From: Sphingomonas sp. 37zxx
GTDB lineage: Bacteria; Pseudomonadota; Alphaproteobacteria; Sphingomonadales; Sphingomonadaceae
Assembly: GCF_000786205.1 (NCBI RefSeq)
Contig: NZ_JROH01000004.1
Location: forward strand, 62,001 to 126,000
Direction: 5' to 3'
Length of the DNA: 64,000 bases
In this document: in pieces, positions 1-10,775 of the stretch
Position numbering within the stretch: the first letter of the stretch is position 1
Layout of the letters: each line of letters begins with the position of its first letter
The notes under the pieces: generated by a model
What the model was told of the DNA's origin: nothing
Seen by the model: only the letters and a program-made list of their open reading frames with translations
Database searches by the model: none
Made by a program: the position numbers and the translations under genes

Positions 1-596
1 TGCCAAAGACCTTCAAGACGATGATGCTGACCGCCACGATGCTGGTCGGCGCAAACGCCGCGGCGCTTCAGGCCGAAACGATCCCAACCGAAACCCCCGC
101 CGCAGCGCAGGGTGCGTCCAACCCGATGGTGGGCGGTGCCGCCATGTATGCCAACAAGACGATCGTTGGTAACGCGGTCAATTCAAAGGATCACACCACG
201 CTGGTCGCGGCGGTGACCGCAGCAGGGCTGGTCGATACGCTGAATTCGGCGGGTCCGTTCACCGTGTTCGCACCGACCAACGCGGCATTCGCCAAGCTGC
301 CTGCCGGCACCGTCGAGACGCTGGTAAAGCCCGAGAACAAGGGCACGCTGACCACCATCCTCACCTATCATGTCGTATCGGGAGCGGTTTCGGCGAGCGA
401 CGTCGCAGCATTGGTCCAGGCGGGTGGCGGCAGCGCGACCGTGCCGACCGTGCAGGGCGGAACGCTGACGTTCCGCAAGGCGGGCAATGGCTATACCGTG
501 ACCGATGCCAAGGGCGGGACGGCGAATATCACCATCGCCGATGTCCGCCAGTCGAACGGCATGATCCATGTGATCGACGGCGTCCTGATGCCGTAA
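1..596 (+). CDS. Secreted fasciclin (FAS1) domain protein, cut at left edge
   Basis: A small exported protein with one FAS1 domain, a fold linked to adhesion or surface association; its exact role is unknown. The hydrophobic leader ends near ALQA. The FAS1 domain follows, with the box TVFAPTNAAFAKLP, the YHVV segment and the terminal IHVIDGVLMP typical of the family. The ATG at 21 is probably internal, because the frame stays open upstream and supplies the charged residues P-K-T-F-K-T of a signal peptide. Bases 1-2 are TG in the right phase to be the end of an NTG start codon, so only one base may be missing. The gene converges on dapA. Confidence 0.85.
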   Translation, partial: PKTFKTMMLTATMLVGANAAALQAETIPTETPAAAQGASNPMVGGAAMYANKTIVGNAVNSKDHTTLVAAVTAAGLVDTLNSAGPFTVFAPTNAAFAKLPAGTVETLVKPENKGTLTTILTYHVVSGAVSASDVAALVQAGGGSATVPTVQGGTLTFRKAGNGYTVTDAKGGTANITIADVRQSNGMIHVIDGVLMP

Positions 597-602
597 TGCT
601 GG

Positions 603-635
603 GGCGGGGTGGGTTCGTTTGCACCCACCCCCGCC
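603..635. terminator. Hairpin between convergent fasciclin gene and dapA
   Basis: A GC-rich stem pairs GGCGGGGTGGGT with ACCCACCCCCGCC (one bulged C) around an 8-base loop and is followed by TTAT. It lies between two convergent genes, so it probably ends transcription from both sides. There is no long T run. Confidence 0.5.
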
Positions 636-676
636 TTATCGCGAGGGGCGTGTGGTAGCGCACAGCCCTATGTAAT

Positions 677-1558
677 TTACACCAACCCCGCATGCGCCAG
701 TGCGGCATCGACGAGCGCCTTTGACTCGTCGCAGGGCGGCGTCATCGGCAAGCGCAGATCGTCCGAAAAGCCGGGGCGCACCTTCGACAGCGCATGTTTG
801 ACCGGCCCCGGCGAAGCATCGCTGAACAAGGCCGAATGCAGCGGGAACAGCCGGTCTTGCAGCACCAGTGCCGTCGCATAGTCGCCGGCGCGACATGCCG
901 CCTGGAAATCGGCACACAAGCGCGGTGCGACATTGGCGGTGACCGAGATGCACCCTGCCCCGCCCATCGCCATAAACGCCAGGGCGGTGTCGTCATTGCC
1001 CGAAAGCTGGACGAAGCCTTCGCCGCACGCCGCGCGCTGCATCGAGACGCGCGCCAACACGCCGGTCGCGTCCTTCACGCCAACGATCACATCAGGGAAC
1101 GCCGCGACGATCCGCGCCATCGTTTCGACCTGAATGTCGGTGACGGTGCGCGCGGGCACATTGTAGAGCATGATCGGCAGGCCGCCCTCGCTCGCCAATT
1201 TCTCGAAGTGGCGAAAGACGCCCTCCTGATTGGGGCGGTTGTAATAAGGCGGGACGAGCAAAGCGGCGGCTGCACCCGCAGCCTTGGCGGCGCGCATATG
1301 TTCGAGCGCGACCGAGGTGTCGTTCGATCCGCAGCCCGCGATCACCGGCACCCGGCCCGCCGCCTGATCGATGCACACCGACAGCACATAATTATGCTCG
1401 TCGATCGACATGGTCGCGGCTTCGCCGGTGGTGCCGCAGGGAACCAGCCCCGATGAGCCTTGTTCAATCTGCCAGTCGATCAAGGCGCGATATTGCGGCT
1501 CGTCAAAGCGGCCTGAGCGAAACGGCGTGGCGAGCGCCGGGATGGAACCGGAAAACAT
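677..1558 (-). CDS. dapA: 4-hydroxy-tetrahydrodipicolinate synthase
   Basis: Condenses pyruvate with aspartate semialdehyde in the cytoplasmic lysine/diaminopimelate pathway. The protein is a 293-residue TIM barrel, the usual length. It carries the GTTGE motif near residues 42-46, Tyr106 (PPYYN), Tyr132 (LYNVPART) and the Schiff-base Lys162 in GVKDATG. I start at the ATG at 1556-1558 (MFSGSIPALATPF), which matches the family N-terminus; a start 19 codons further upstream would run into the divergent gene's leader. The gene diverges from the lytic transglycosylase with about 70 bases between starts. Confidence 0.93.
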   Translation of the reverse strand: MFSGSIPALATPFRSGRFDEPQYRALIDWQIEQGSSGLVPCGTTGEAATMSIDEHNYVLSVCIDQAAGRVPVIAGCGSNDTSVALEHMRAAKAAGAAAALLVPPYYNRPNQEGVFRHFEKLASEGGLPIMLYNVPARTVTDIQVETMARIVAAFPDVIVGVKDATGVLARVSMQRAACGEGFVQLSGNDDTALAFMAMGGAGCISVTANVAPRLCADFQAACRAGDYATALVLQDRLFPLHSALFSDASPGPVKHALSKVRPGFSDDLRLPMTPPCDESKALVDAALAHAGLV

Positions 1559-1627
1559 GCGATGAAACTGCCGATCAGAGGTAATTCGGAGGCGACAGAT
1601 AGGTCGCAGTGCCATAGTCTGTCCAGC

Positions 1628-3700
1628 ATGCTAGGGTCGTATTCCAAGCTCGCATTGGTAATCGCCGGTGTTTCGGGCGTCACCTTATCCGCTCACTCGC
1701 TTGCGCCCCAGGTGCAGACGCAGCCATCGGCTGGGCAAAGCTGGCCGCCGCGCGGCATGGCGACACAGCCTCTGTCGCAGCAGACCGGCCCGCAGCCGAC
1801 TGGGCCAATAGTCCAGCCGCTGCCCGCTTACGCCAGCGACCCGCTGACCCGCGACATCAATGAATGGAAGCGGCTGCAACAGTCGGACAATTATAGTTTC
1901 GCCGAATATGCCAATTTCCTGCTCGCGCATCCGGGCTGGCCGGGCGAGGTGAGCCGGCGTTCTGCGGCCGAGACGATGCTCGGCAGCGGCGCGACCAATG
2001 CCGCGCTGGTCGTGCGCTTCTTCGGGCGCTTTCCGCCGCTGACCGCCGCCGGCCATATCCGCCATGCCGAGGCGTTGCTGGCGACCGGCCAGCAGACCCA
2101 GGCGCAAGCAGCGGCGCGTGCGGCGTGGCGCAAAGGATCGCTGCGTGTTGCTGACGAGGCCAGACTGCTTGGCGGTTTTCCCGGCGCGATCGGCCCCGCC
2201 GATCATGATGCGCGGATGGATATGCTGCTGTGGCAGGGCGCGACCAGCGCGGGCGACCGGCAATTGGCGTTGGTGTCACCCAGCAAGCGCGCACTCTTCG
2301 CCGCGCGGCTCGCGTTCCGCAAGCGCTCGCCCGAGGCGGCTATCTTCGCCGCGCAAGTGAGCCAAAGTGACCGGCAGGATCCGGGCTATATCGCCGATCG
2401 CGCGACCTGGCTGCGCGCGAGTAACCAGTCGCCGGCCGCGCGCACCTATCTGGCGCAACCGCGCCGGCTGTCAGCGCTGCCCGGCCGGGTCGAGGATTGG
2501 TACGAGGTGCTGCTGCAACAGGCGCAGGGTGCCGCTGCCGATCGGCAATACGGCACCGCCTATGACATCGCGCGTCAGATCGACGACGCCTATCCGGCGG
2601 GCACCGATGTTTCGACGCGCCCCTATGGCGAGCGCGACGATTATACCAGCCTGGCGTGGCTGGCGGGGCAGACCGCGATGCGCCGGCTCAACCGTCCACG
2701 CGATGCGATCGGGATGTACGAGCGTTATGGCATGGCATCGCAAACCCCGCAGACCCGGTCGAAGGGCCTGTATTGGGCCGGGCGCGCTGCCGAGGCGGCG
2801 GGCGACCGGACCGCGGCGCAGGGATTTTACCAGCGCGCGGCGGTGTTCCCCGACCTGTATTACGGGCAATTGTCGCTCGAGCGGCTGGGCCAGCCGATCC
2901 GCCGGTTGCCAGCGCCACCGACGGCAGCGTCGGTCAACCCTGGGGTGCGCGCTGCATTTCAGAACCGCGAGGTGGTGCGCGCGGCGCGGTCGCTGGGGCA
3001 GATGAACCGGGCTGCTGATCAGGGGCTGTTCCTGCGCCAGATCGCCGCCGACGCCACCACCGCCGAGGACCATATCCTGGCTGCCGACCTTGGCCAGTCG
3101 ATCGGGCGGCCCGACCTTGGCGTGATGGTGGGGCGGAGCGCGTCGACCAACGGGCACTATACCCAGGCGGCGTTCGGCTTCCCCAGCGTCGCGGTGCCGG
3201 GGTCGCAAGCGTCGAACTGGACGATGATCCACGCGATCGCGCGGCAGGAAAGCCAGTTCGACCGGGCAGCGGTAAGCCGGGTGGGTGCACGCGGGCTGAT
3301 GCAGTTGATGCCGGCGACCGCGCGTGAGCAATCAGGCAAGATCGGGCTGAGCTACAACCCGGAATCGCTGACCAGCGATCCGAGCTACAATATCCAGCTC
3401 GGCTCGACCTATTTCCAGCGGATGCTGAGCTATTATGGCGACAGCTATCCGCTGGCGATCGCGGCGTACAACGCCGGCGCGGGCAATGTGAACAAATGGC
3501 TGCGCGCCAATGGCGATCCGCGCACTGGCGCGGTCGACTGGCTCGATTGGGTCGAGGACATCCCGTATTTCGAGACCAAGAATTACGTCCAGCGCGTGCT
3601 GGAAAACGCGGTGGTGTATGACCTGATGCACCCCGACAAAGCACGGTCGCGCGGGCCGACGAACCTGTCCTGGTATATGGGCAAACGGACGCCGGGCTGA
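1628..3700 (+). CDS. Soluble lytic murein transglycosylase (Slt70-like, GH23)
   Basis: An exported peptidoglycan-cleaving enzyme that makes 1,6-anhydromuropeptides in the periplasm. From the ATG at 1628 it begins with a hydrophobic signal sequence (KLALVIAGVSGVTLSA). A proline- and glutamine-rich linker follows, then a long alpha-helical repeat region of the Slt superhelix type. The C-terminal SLT domain starts with ARQESQFD, with catalytic Glu near residue 541, followed by GLMQLMPATA and AYNAGAGNV. Total length is about 690 residues. An in-frame ATG at 1562 would add 22 polar residues ahead of the signal peptide and is less likely. A greB-like gene follows after 9 bases. Confidence 0.9.
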   Translation: MLGSYSKLALVIAGVSGVTLSAHSLAPQVQTQPSAGQSWPPRGMATQPLSQQTGPQPTGPIVQPLPAYASDPLTRDINEWKRLQQSDNYSFAEYANFLLAHPGWPGEVSRRSAAETMLGSGATNAALVVRFFGRFPPLTAAGHIRHAEALLATGQQTQAQAAARAAWRKGSLRVADEARLLGGFPGAIGPADHDARMDMLLWQGATSAGDRQLALVSPSKRALFAARLAFRKRSPEAAIFAAQVSQSDRQDPGYIADRATWLRASNQSPAARTYLAQPRRLSALPGRVEDWYEVLLQQAQGAAADRQYGTAYDIARQIDDAYPAGTDVSTRPYGERDDYTSLAWLAGQTAMRRLNRPRDAIGMYERYGMASQTPQTRSKGLYWAGRAAEAAGDRTAAQGFYQRAAVFPDLYYGQLSLERLGQPIRRLPAPPTAASVNPGVRAAFQNREVVRAARSLGQMNRAADQGLFLRQIAADATTAEDHILAADLGQSIGRPDLGVMVGRSASTNGHYTQAAFGFPSVAVPGSQASNWTMIHAIARQESQFDRAAVSRVGARGLMQLMPATAREQSGKIGLSYNPESLTSDPSYNIQLGSTYFQRMLSYYGDSYPLAIAAYNAGAGNVNKWLRANGDPRTGAVDWLDWVEDIPYFETKNYVQRVLENAVVYDLMHPDKARSRGPTNLSWYMGKRTPG

Positions 3701-3709
3701 CATTAGTCG

Positions 3710-4219
3710 ATGATGGATCGCCCCAACTATATCACCCCGGCGGGCTATTCGGCGTTGATGGCCGAATATGACGCGCTGCTCAGTGGCGAGCGGCCCAAGT
3801 TGGTCGAGGTTATCTCGTGGGCGGCGGGCAACGGCGACCGGTCGGAAAATGGCGACTATATCTATGGCCGCAAACGGCTGCGCGAAATCGACCGGCGGCT
3901 GGGGTTTTTGTCGCGGCGGATGAAGGCCGCCAAGGTCGTCGATCCCGCGCGCCAGCCCGATCGTGACCGGGTGTGGTTCGGCGCGACGGTGACGCTGGCC
4001 GATGAGGATGATGCCGAGCGGGTGCTGACGTTGGTGGGCGATGACGAAACCGATGCGGCGGCCGGCAGGATCGGGTGGAATTCGCCGATCGCGCGCGCGG
4101 TGCGGGGGGCAACGCTTGGCGACCTTCGCCGTGTCGTGCTGCCGGCGGGCGAGCGCGAATATGAGGTGGTGGCGATCGCCTATCCCCCCTGCCCCGCCGA
4201 TGTGGCGGCGGACGCTTAA
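3710..4219 (+). CDS. greB: GreB-like transcription elongation factor
   Basis: A 169-residue GreA/GreB-family protein. It probably enters the RNA polymerase secondary channel and stimulates cleavage of backtracked RNA. The N-terminal coiled coil carries the acidic tip GDRSENGDY, and the C-terminal FKBP-like domain includes IGWNSPIARAV. It is distinct from the 158-residue GreA encoded at 45.9-46.4 kb, so the strain has two Gre factors. GreB rather than GreA is inferred from the basic segment RKRLREIDRRLGFLSRRM after the tip. The start is ATG 3710 or 3713, with no strong Shine-Dalgarno. It lies 9 bases after the transglycosylase, so the two are probably cotranscribed. Confidence 0.82.
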   Translation: MMDRPNYITPAGYSALMAEYDALLSGERPKLVEVISWAAGNGDRSENGDYIYGRKRLREIDRRLGFLSRRMKAAKVVDPARQPDRDRVWFGATVTLADEDDAERVLTLVGDDETDAAAGRIGWNSPIARAVRGATLGDLRRVVLPAGEREYEVVAIAYPPCPADVAADA

Positions 4220-4261
4220 CAGCGTTGGGCTTTCGACATCGGCTGGCCTAAGACTGCGCAC

Positions 4262-4999
4262 ATGACCGATTTTTCAAATGACGCGCCGCCAAGCGGCAAT
4301 GTCGCGCTGCTGATCGACGCCGACAATGCCTCCTCTGCCACGATCGATCCGGTGCTGACCGTGCTGGCCGAACTCGGCACCGTCAACGTCCGGCGTGCTT
4401 ATGGCAATTGGAGCAAGCCCGGCCTCAAGCGCTGGGCCGAGCTGACGATGAAGCACGGGATCGAGCCGTATCAGCAGTTCGACATCACCAAGGGCAAGAA
4501 CGCCACCGACATGCGGATGACGATCGATGCGATGGATTTGCTGTTTCGCGGGCGAGTCACCGGCTTTGGCCTGATGTCGTCGGACAGCGACTTCATGCCG
4601 CTGGCGATGCGAATCCGCCAGGAAGGCTTGCCGGTCTATGGCTTTGGGAGTCAGCGCGCACCTGAAGGGTTCCGCGCCGCGTGCAGCCGCTTCATCGACC
4701 TCGACCGGCTCGAAAAAGACCGCGCCCAGCAAATCGACACCCCGCTTGCGATGGAAACCACCAAGGGTGCGGTGAGCGACGAATTGGTGAAGCTGCTGAT
4801 CGATGCGTATAATGCTAGCAAGCGCGACGAGCGGGGTTATGCCAGCCTGAACGATGTCGGCCAATTGGCGGGCAATCGTTCGAGTTTCGATACCCGCAAC
4901 TATGGCTATGCGCGGCTGTCCGACCTGATCGGCGACGTGCCGAATTTCCAGGTCGAGCGGCGCGAAGGCGGCCGCGTGTTTGTGAAACGAGTACGATGA
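4262..4999 (+). CDS. NYN (PIN-like) domain protein with C-terminal LOTUS/OST-HTH domain
   Basis: A putative ribonuclease or RNA-binding protein of the LabA/NYN family. The NYN domain occupies about residues 12-150, with acidic positions in ALLIDADN, ATDMRMTIDAMD and SSDSDFMPLAMRI that form the metal site in this fold. The last 80 residues (GYASLNDVGQLAG onward) resemble an OST-HTH/LOTUS RNA-binding domain. This arrangement is common in bacteria, but its substrate is generally unknown. The stop overlaps the acylphosphatase start by 4 bases (ATGA), so translation is probably coupled. Confidence 0.85.
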   Translation: MTDFSNDAPPSGNVALLIDADNASSATIDPVLTVLAELGTVNVRRAYGNWSKPGLKRWAELTMKHGIEPYQQFDITKGKNATDMRMTIDAMDLLFRGRVTGFGLMSSDSDFMPLAMRIRQEGLPVYGFGSQRAPEGFRAACSRFIDLDRLEKDRAQQIDTPLAMETTKGAVSDELVKLLIDAYNASKRDERGYASLNDVGQLAGNRSSFDTRNYGYARLSDLIGDVPNFQVERREGGRVFVKRVR

Positions 5000-5277
5000 T
5001 GATGGCGACGCAGCGAGTATTTGTTTCAGGCAAGGTGCAGGGCGTCGGCTATCAGGACTATATGGTCCGCAAGGCGCGCGAGCATGGCGTGGTCGGCTGG
5101 GTCCGCAATACCCGCGACGGCCGGGTAGAGATGCTGGCGTCGGGCGAGGATGAAGCGGTGGCGGCGTTCATCGAATCATCGCGCCAGGGGCCGATGTTTT
5201 GCCGAGTCGATAGTGTCGAGGCGGATCCCGACAGCGAAAAGCCGGCCAAGGGCTTCACCAAGCGGTTCGCTGCCTGA
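4996..5277 (+). CDS. Acylphosphatase-family protein lacking the catalytic Arg
   Basis: A 93-residue alpha/beta protein of the acylphosphatase fold, which normally hydrolyses acyl-phosphates. The signature region reads GKVQGVGYQDYM, and GWVRNTRDGRVE follows. The family's phosphate-binding arginine, expected at residue 20 right after GVGY, is glutamine (codon CAG), while the second catalytic residue Asn38 is kept. The enzyme may therefore be inactive or repurposed. Three ATGs in a row allow starts at 4996, 4999 or 5002; the first gives the ATGA overlap with the NYN gene. Confidence 0.85.
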   Translation: MMMATQRVFVSGKVQGVGYQDYMVRKAREHGVVGWVRNTRDGRVEMLASGEDEAVAAFIESSRQGPMFCRVDSVEADPDSEKPAKGFTKRFAA

Positions 5278-5317
5278 GAGCTTGGGCGGCCTATCGTTCT
5301 TGTGATAGCCTTACCGC

Positions 5318-5890
5318 ATGACCGAGTACCGCCCCCTGAACACCACGCCGGAAGCGGTGCGGTTGCGGATCGAGGACTATCTTGTTCTCGACCAAACCGG
5401 CGCGTTTGAGGGCTATGCCAAGACCGAGCTGATCGCGGGGGAAATCTGGTTCGCGAACGCACAGCACCGCCCGCATGCGCTGACCAAGATGCGGCTATAT
5501 GATGCGGTTCGCGATGCGCTTTCGGTATTAGGCTCGACGCTTTGTCCGATCGTCGAAGCCAGCATCGCCTTTCCCCCGAGCGACGCGCCCGAACCCGACA
5601 TCATTGTGACCAGCGAACCGCTGGGCGAAGGCTTGATACCTGGTACGTCGGTACATCTGGTGATCGAAGTTGCCGACACGACGTTGCAGACCGATCTGGG
5701 TAGCAAAGCCGATCTATATGCCCGCAATGCCGTGCCCGAATATTGGGTTGCCGACATCAACCGGCGGGTGATCCACCAACTGAGCCGCTCTGCCGATGGC
5801 AGCTATAGCGACCGACATGAAATCGCTTTTGGCGATGCGATCGAATCGATTGCGATCCCAGGGCTGCGGATCTCGAGCTCGGCCCTATAG
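5318..5890 (+). CDS. Uma2-family (DUF820) PD-(D/E)XK fold protein
   Basis: A 190-residue protein of the Uma2 family, which has a restriction-endonuclease-like fold; the biological role is not established. The fold shows as PEPDIIV, then LVIEVADTTLQTDLGSKADLY with a Glu and a Lys in the expected active-site places, then VPEYWVADI. The gene converges with the histidine kinase on the other strand and the two coding ends overlap by 6 bases, so there is no room for a terminator between them. Confidence 0.82.
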   Translation: MTEYRPLNTTPEAVRLRIEDYLVLDQTGAFEGYAKTELIAGEIWFANAQHRPHALTKMRLYDAVRDALSVLGSTLCPIVEASIAFPPSDAPEPDIIVTSEPLGEGLIPGTSVHLVIEVADTTLQTDLGSKADLYARNAVPEYWVADINRRVIHQLSRSADGSYSDRHEIAFGDAIESIAIPGLRISSSAL

Positions 5891-7078
5891 CGCGCGCGGG
5901 TTGGGGAATGTCAGGCACACGCGGGTGCCCTTGTCATTCAGATCGGGGGTGAAGGCGATGGTGCCGCCAAGCTGACGGGTCAGGCTGGCGATCATCCGCA
6001 TGCCAAGGCTGGCGCGCGACTGAGTATTGATGTCGAAGCCCTTGGGCATGCCGGGGCCGTTATCGGTCACCGTCATCATGATCACATCGCCCTCTTCGGC
6101 AATGCGGACGTCGATCGCGCCGCTTTGCCGCTCACCACCGGCATATTTGATTGCGTTGGTGACCAATTCGGTCAGCATCAGCCCCAGGGGGATCGCGGTA
6201 TCGGCACTGATCGCGATCGGTTCGGCGGCGCATTCGATCCGGCATTGCGGTGCCTGCTCCTGCAGCCCGGTTACCAGGCCGCTCGCCAGATCGTCGAGCA
6301 CGACGATGCCGATCCGGTCGCCGCGCCAAAGCTGGTCGTGGGTCTGTGCGATCGCGGTGATCCGTGCCTGGGCATCGCCGAGCAAGCGGATGATCCGCGG
6401 ATCATCATCCTCCTGCATCTGGAGATTGAGCATCGCCGAGACCAGCGCCAGGCTGTTCTTCACGCGATGGCTTGCTTCGCGCACCAGCAATTCCTGATGC
6501 TCAAGTGCCGCGTTCAGCTTGCCTTCGGCATGCTGACGCTCGATCGCGACGCCGATCAGGTTCGCAAAGCCCTGCATGAACGCGAGATCGTCTTCGTCGA
6601 ACTTGCCGTCATGGACGCTGTCGACCTCGATCACGCCATAGCGATGGCCGTCGGTTTCGACGAGGACGTTGATCGCGCGCCGGATGCCGTGATCGGCCAT
6701 GATGTCGGGCGTGCGAAACCGCTCCTCGTCCTCCAGATGGTTCGAGATCACGGGTTCGCCGATCTTGAAGGCAAAGCCGGCGGGCGAGGCGATGTCGGCA
6801 CCAAGATGTGCCGATCCGACGATCCCGTCCGCCCAGCCAACCCCGGCGCGCACCAGCATCCGCCCCTGATCGTCGGGCGCATCGAGATATTTGCAGAAAC
6901 CGGCGTTCATGCCAGCCGCGCACAACTCGGTCGCGCGCTGCAACAATTGCTCCAGGTCGCGCGACCGCAGCGCGTCCATGCCGAAGCGGGCGAGGATACG
7001 CTGCTGCCCCAGACGATAGTCGATCTCGCCCTGTGGGCGCGGCCCCGGATCGGCCGGCGCATCCTCTACCACGGCCAT
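5885..7078 (-). CDS. GAF-domain sensor histidine kinase, HWE/HisKA_2 type
   Basis: A soluble 397-residue sensor kinase without membrane segments. A GAF domain covers about residues 28-182. A HisKA_2-type dimerisation helix follows with the phosphorylated His204 in REASHRVKNSLALV. The ATP-binding domain has the N box LMLTELVTNAIKYA and the G box DNGPGMP. HWE/HisKA_2 kinases often feed the alphaproteobacterial general stress response (PhyR), but no response regulator is adjacent. It lies 4 bases downstream of ettA and is probably cotranscribed with it. The ligand of the GAF domain is unknown. Confidence 0.88.
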   Translation of the reverse strand: MAVVEDAPADPGPRPQGEIDYRLGQQRILARFGMDALRSRDLEQLLQRATELCAAGMNAGFCKYLDAPDDQGRMLVRAGVGWADGIVGSAHLGADIASPAGFAFKIGEPVISNHLEDEERFRTPDIMADHGIRRAINVLVETDGHRYGVIEVDSVHDGKFDEDDLAFMQGFANLIGVAIERQHAEGKLNAALEHQELLVREASHRVKNSLALVSAMLNLQMQEDDDPRIIRLLGDAQARITAIAQTHDQLWRGDRIGIVVLDDLASGLVTGLQEQAPQCRIECAAEPIAISADTAIPLGLMLTELVTNAIKYAGGERQSGAIDVRIAEEGDVIMMTVTDNGPGMPKGFDINTQSRASLGMRMIASLTRQLGGTIAFTPDLNDKGTRVCLTFPNPRAL

Positions 7079-7082
7079 GACC

Positions 7083-8762
<1,680 letters not shown>

Positions 8763-8966
8763 GAGCGAGGTCTCCGCTAGACGGAATTGCGATGAAGGGA
8801 ATTTCGTTGCCGGGACATAGCGATACGGCGGCGCATTGGCAAACGAACGGTCGCCCGATAGGCTGTCGCTATGGAGCGCTTCTAAGTCGACGCCGGCAAG
8901 TTGCAGGCACCGTCGATGCCAGGCCCCGACGCTATTTCCCCCGAAACCTGAGGATTCGCTCAAATC

Positions 8967-10343
8967 ATGAAGAATGTTTTTTTAGCGACGCTTGCCTTGG
9001 CCTCTTCGCTCACCCCCGCCACCGCGCAGCAAGTGCCCGACCAGGTAGCGCAGCTGCGTGACGCTGCACTCGACGACGAGATCGCCTATGCGATTACCGA
9101 GGGGCTGACGACCGAGGTCGGGCCGCGACTTGCGGGGACCGAGGCCGAGGAGCGGGCTCGCGCCTGGTCACTAAAGACGCTGACGGCAATGGGTTTCAGC
9201 AATGTGCGAAACGAGCCGTTCCCGCTCAAAACCTGGGTGCGCGGCGAGGAGAGTGCTGAGATCCTAGCGCCTTTCCCGCAACCGCTGAGACTTACCGCGC
9301 TCGGCAATTCGGGCGCGACCCCCGCGCGCGGGATCGAAGGCGAGGTGGCGTATTTCGCTAGCTATGCCGATCTGGTCGAAGCCAAGGACGGATCGCTCAA
9401 CGGCAAGATCGCCTTTATCAGCCATGAAATGACCTCGACCCAGGACGGGTCGCAATATGGCACTTATGGCATTGCGCGGCGCTCGGGGCCGGGTCTGGCA
9501 GCGCAAAAAGGTGCGGTGGCGATCCTGATCCGGTCGATCGGCACCGATTACCATCGCAATCCGCACACCGGCGGCACCAATTTTCCCGACGGGGTCGCCG
9601 CGATCCCGGCGGCTGCGCTGTCGATCCCCGATGCCGAGCAGCTCGAACGGATCATCCAGCGCGGACAGCCGGTGCGGATGAAGCTGACCCTGACGCCGCG
9701 TATCCTTGGCACCCGGCAGTCGGGCAACGTAATCGCCGAGGTGCCTGGTACTGATCCGGCGGCGGGGATCGTGCTAGTCGCGTGCCACCTCGATAGCTGG
9801 GATTTGGCAACGGGTGCATTTGATGACGCGGCTGGCTGCGGCATCGTCACCGCTGCCGCCAAGCGAATCATGGATGCCGGCAAACCGCGCCGAACGATTC
9901 GTGTCCTGTGGGCCGGGGCCGAGGAAGTGGGCGTATTCGGTGGCCGTGCTTATTTCGAGGCGCACAAGAACGAGCGCCATGTCGCCGCCGCCGAATCCGA
10001 TTTCGGGGCCGATCGCGTCTGGCGGGTCGACACCAGCTTTGCACCCGAAGCCAAGCCGGTCGCCGACCGGCTGAAGGCGGCTTTGTTGCCGCTGGGTATC
10101 GCCGGCGGCTCGGCCCCCGCACGCGGCGGGGCCGATGTGTCGGCGGTGATCGCGGCAGGAACGCCGGGCATCGACCTGCAACAGGACGGCACGCGCTATT
10201 TCGATCTGCACCACACGCCCGACGACACGCTCGACAAAATCGACCCGGCGCAAATGCAGCAAAACGTAGCGGCGTGGACCGCGATGCTGGCAGTCGTGGC
10301 GAATGCGCCCGAGGAGATCGGGATGCGAAATGCGGCGAATTGA
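8967..10343 (+). CDS. Exported M28-family zinc metallopeptidase with PA insert
   Basis: A secreted or periplasmic aminopeptidase-type enzyme of 458 residues. The signal peptide is MKNVFLATLALASSLTPATA. A protease-associated (PA) domain is inserted around residues 110-225. The dizinc catalytic core then shows CHLDSWDLATGAFDDAAG, WAGAEEVG and LHHTPDDTLDKI, which supply the metal ligands and catalytic Glu. It probably trims peptides outside the inner membrane. It diverges from ettA across about 200 bases that must hold both promoters. Confidence 0.9.
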   Translation: MKNVFLATLALASSLTPATAQQVPDQVAQLRDAALDDEIAYAITEGLTTEVGPRLAGTEAEERARAWSLKTLTAMGFSNVRNEPFPLKTWVRGEESAEILAPFPQPLRLTALGNSGATPARGIEGEVAYFASYADLVEAKDGSLNGKIAFISHEMTSTQDGSQYGTYGIARRSGPGLAAQKGAVAILIRSIGTDYHRNPHTGGTNFPDGVAAIPAAALSIPDAEQLERIIQRGQPVRMKLTLTPRILGTRQSGNVIAEVPGTDPAAGIVLVACHLDSWDLATGAFDDAAGCGIVTAAAKRIMDAGKPRRTIRVLWAGAEEVGVFGGRAYFEAHKNERHVAAAESDFGADRVWRVDTSFAPEAKPVADRLKAALLPLGIAGGSAPARGGADVSAVIAAGTPGIDLQQDGTRYFDLHHTPDDTLDKIDPAQMQQNVAAWTAMLAVVANAPEEIGMRNAAN

Positions 10344-10387
10344 GGCAGGTTTTCCCCCTCAAACCTTACCGTAGGATGAATTTGGCG

Positions 10388-10415
10388 TTGACCTGCCACG
10401 CTGCGTCGCTAAATG
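10388..10415 (+). promoter_or_regulatory. Possible sigma-70-type promoter for the small lipoprotein
   Basis: TTGACC and TAAATG are separated by 16 bases, about 65 bases ahead of the lipoprotein ATG. The -35 is good and the -10 only partial, so this is tentative. Confidence 0.3.
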
Positions 10416-10479
10416 CGGCATCTTCGTGACGGCATTCGGGCCGGCTACGAAACAGATTATTGCTTGGGAGCAATCGCAC

Positions 10480-10737
10480 ATGAAGAAGATGGTTCTTGTC
10501 GCTGCTGCCGCTGGCCTGATGTCTTTGGCCGCGTGCAACCAGGGTACCCCTGCCGAGAACGCTGGCGACGCGATGGCAGCGAACCTGGAAATGGAAGCCG
10601 ACAACATGGAAATGATGGCTGACAACGCCACCACCGAGTCGGAAGCCATGATGCTTGAGAACGCTGCCGACAACCTCGAAGAGGCTGCCGACAACGCCGA
10701 TGCCACGGGCGAAGCGAACGTCGCAAACGCCATGTAA
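10480..10737 (+). CDS. Small acidic Asn/Ala/Glu-rich lipoprotein
   Basis: An 85-residue protein with a type II signal peptide, MKKMVLVAAAAGLMSLAAC. The lipobox LAAC makes Cys19 the lipidated residue of the mature protein. The remainder is low-complexity, rich in Asn, Ala, Glu and Met with repeated ADN units, and looks helical and acidic. The start at 10480 is supported by GGGAG 9 bases upstream; the ATG at 10426 would bury the signal peptide. A strong terminator follows, so it is probably a single-gene unit. Function unknown. Confidence 0.75.
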   Translation: MKKMVLVAAAAGLMSLAACNQGTPAENAGDAMAANLEMEADNMEMMADNATTESEAMMLENAADNLEEAADNADATGEANVANAM

Positions 10738-10775
10738 TCGGATCGATCGTCCTAGCGGCGATCGAACGGTTTTGG

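Noticed and set aside
5318..5890. Uma2 gene as part of a restriction or defence island
   Set aside because: It stands alone among housekeeping genes, with no methyltransferase or other defence gene beside it.
8763..8963. N-terminal extension of EttA from the ATG at 8963
   Set aside because: The added 67 residues are unlike any EttA, and a GTG with a good ribosome site gives the expected N-terminus.
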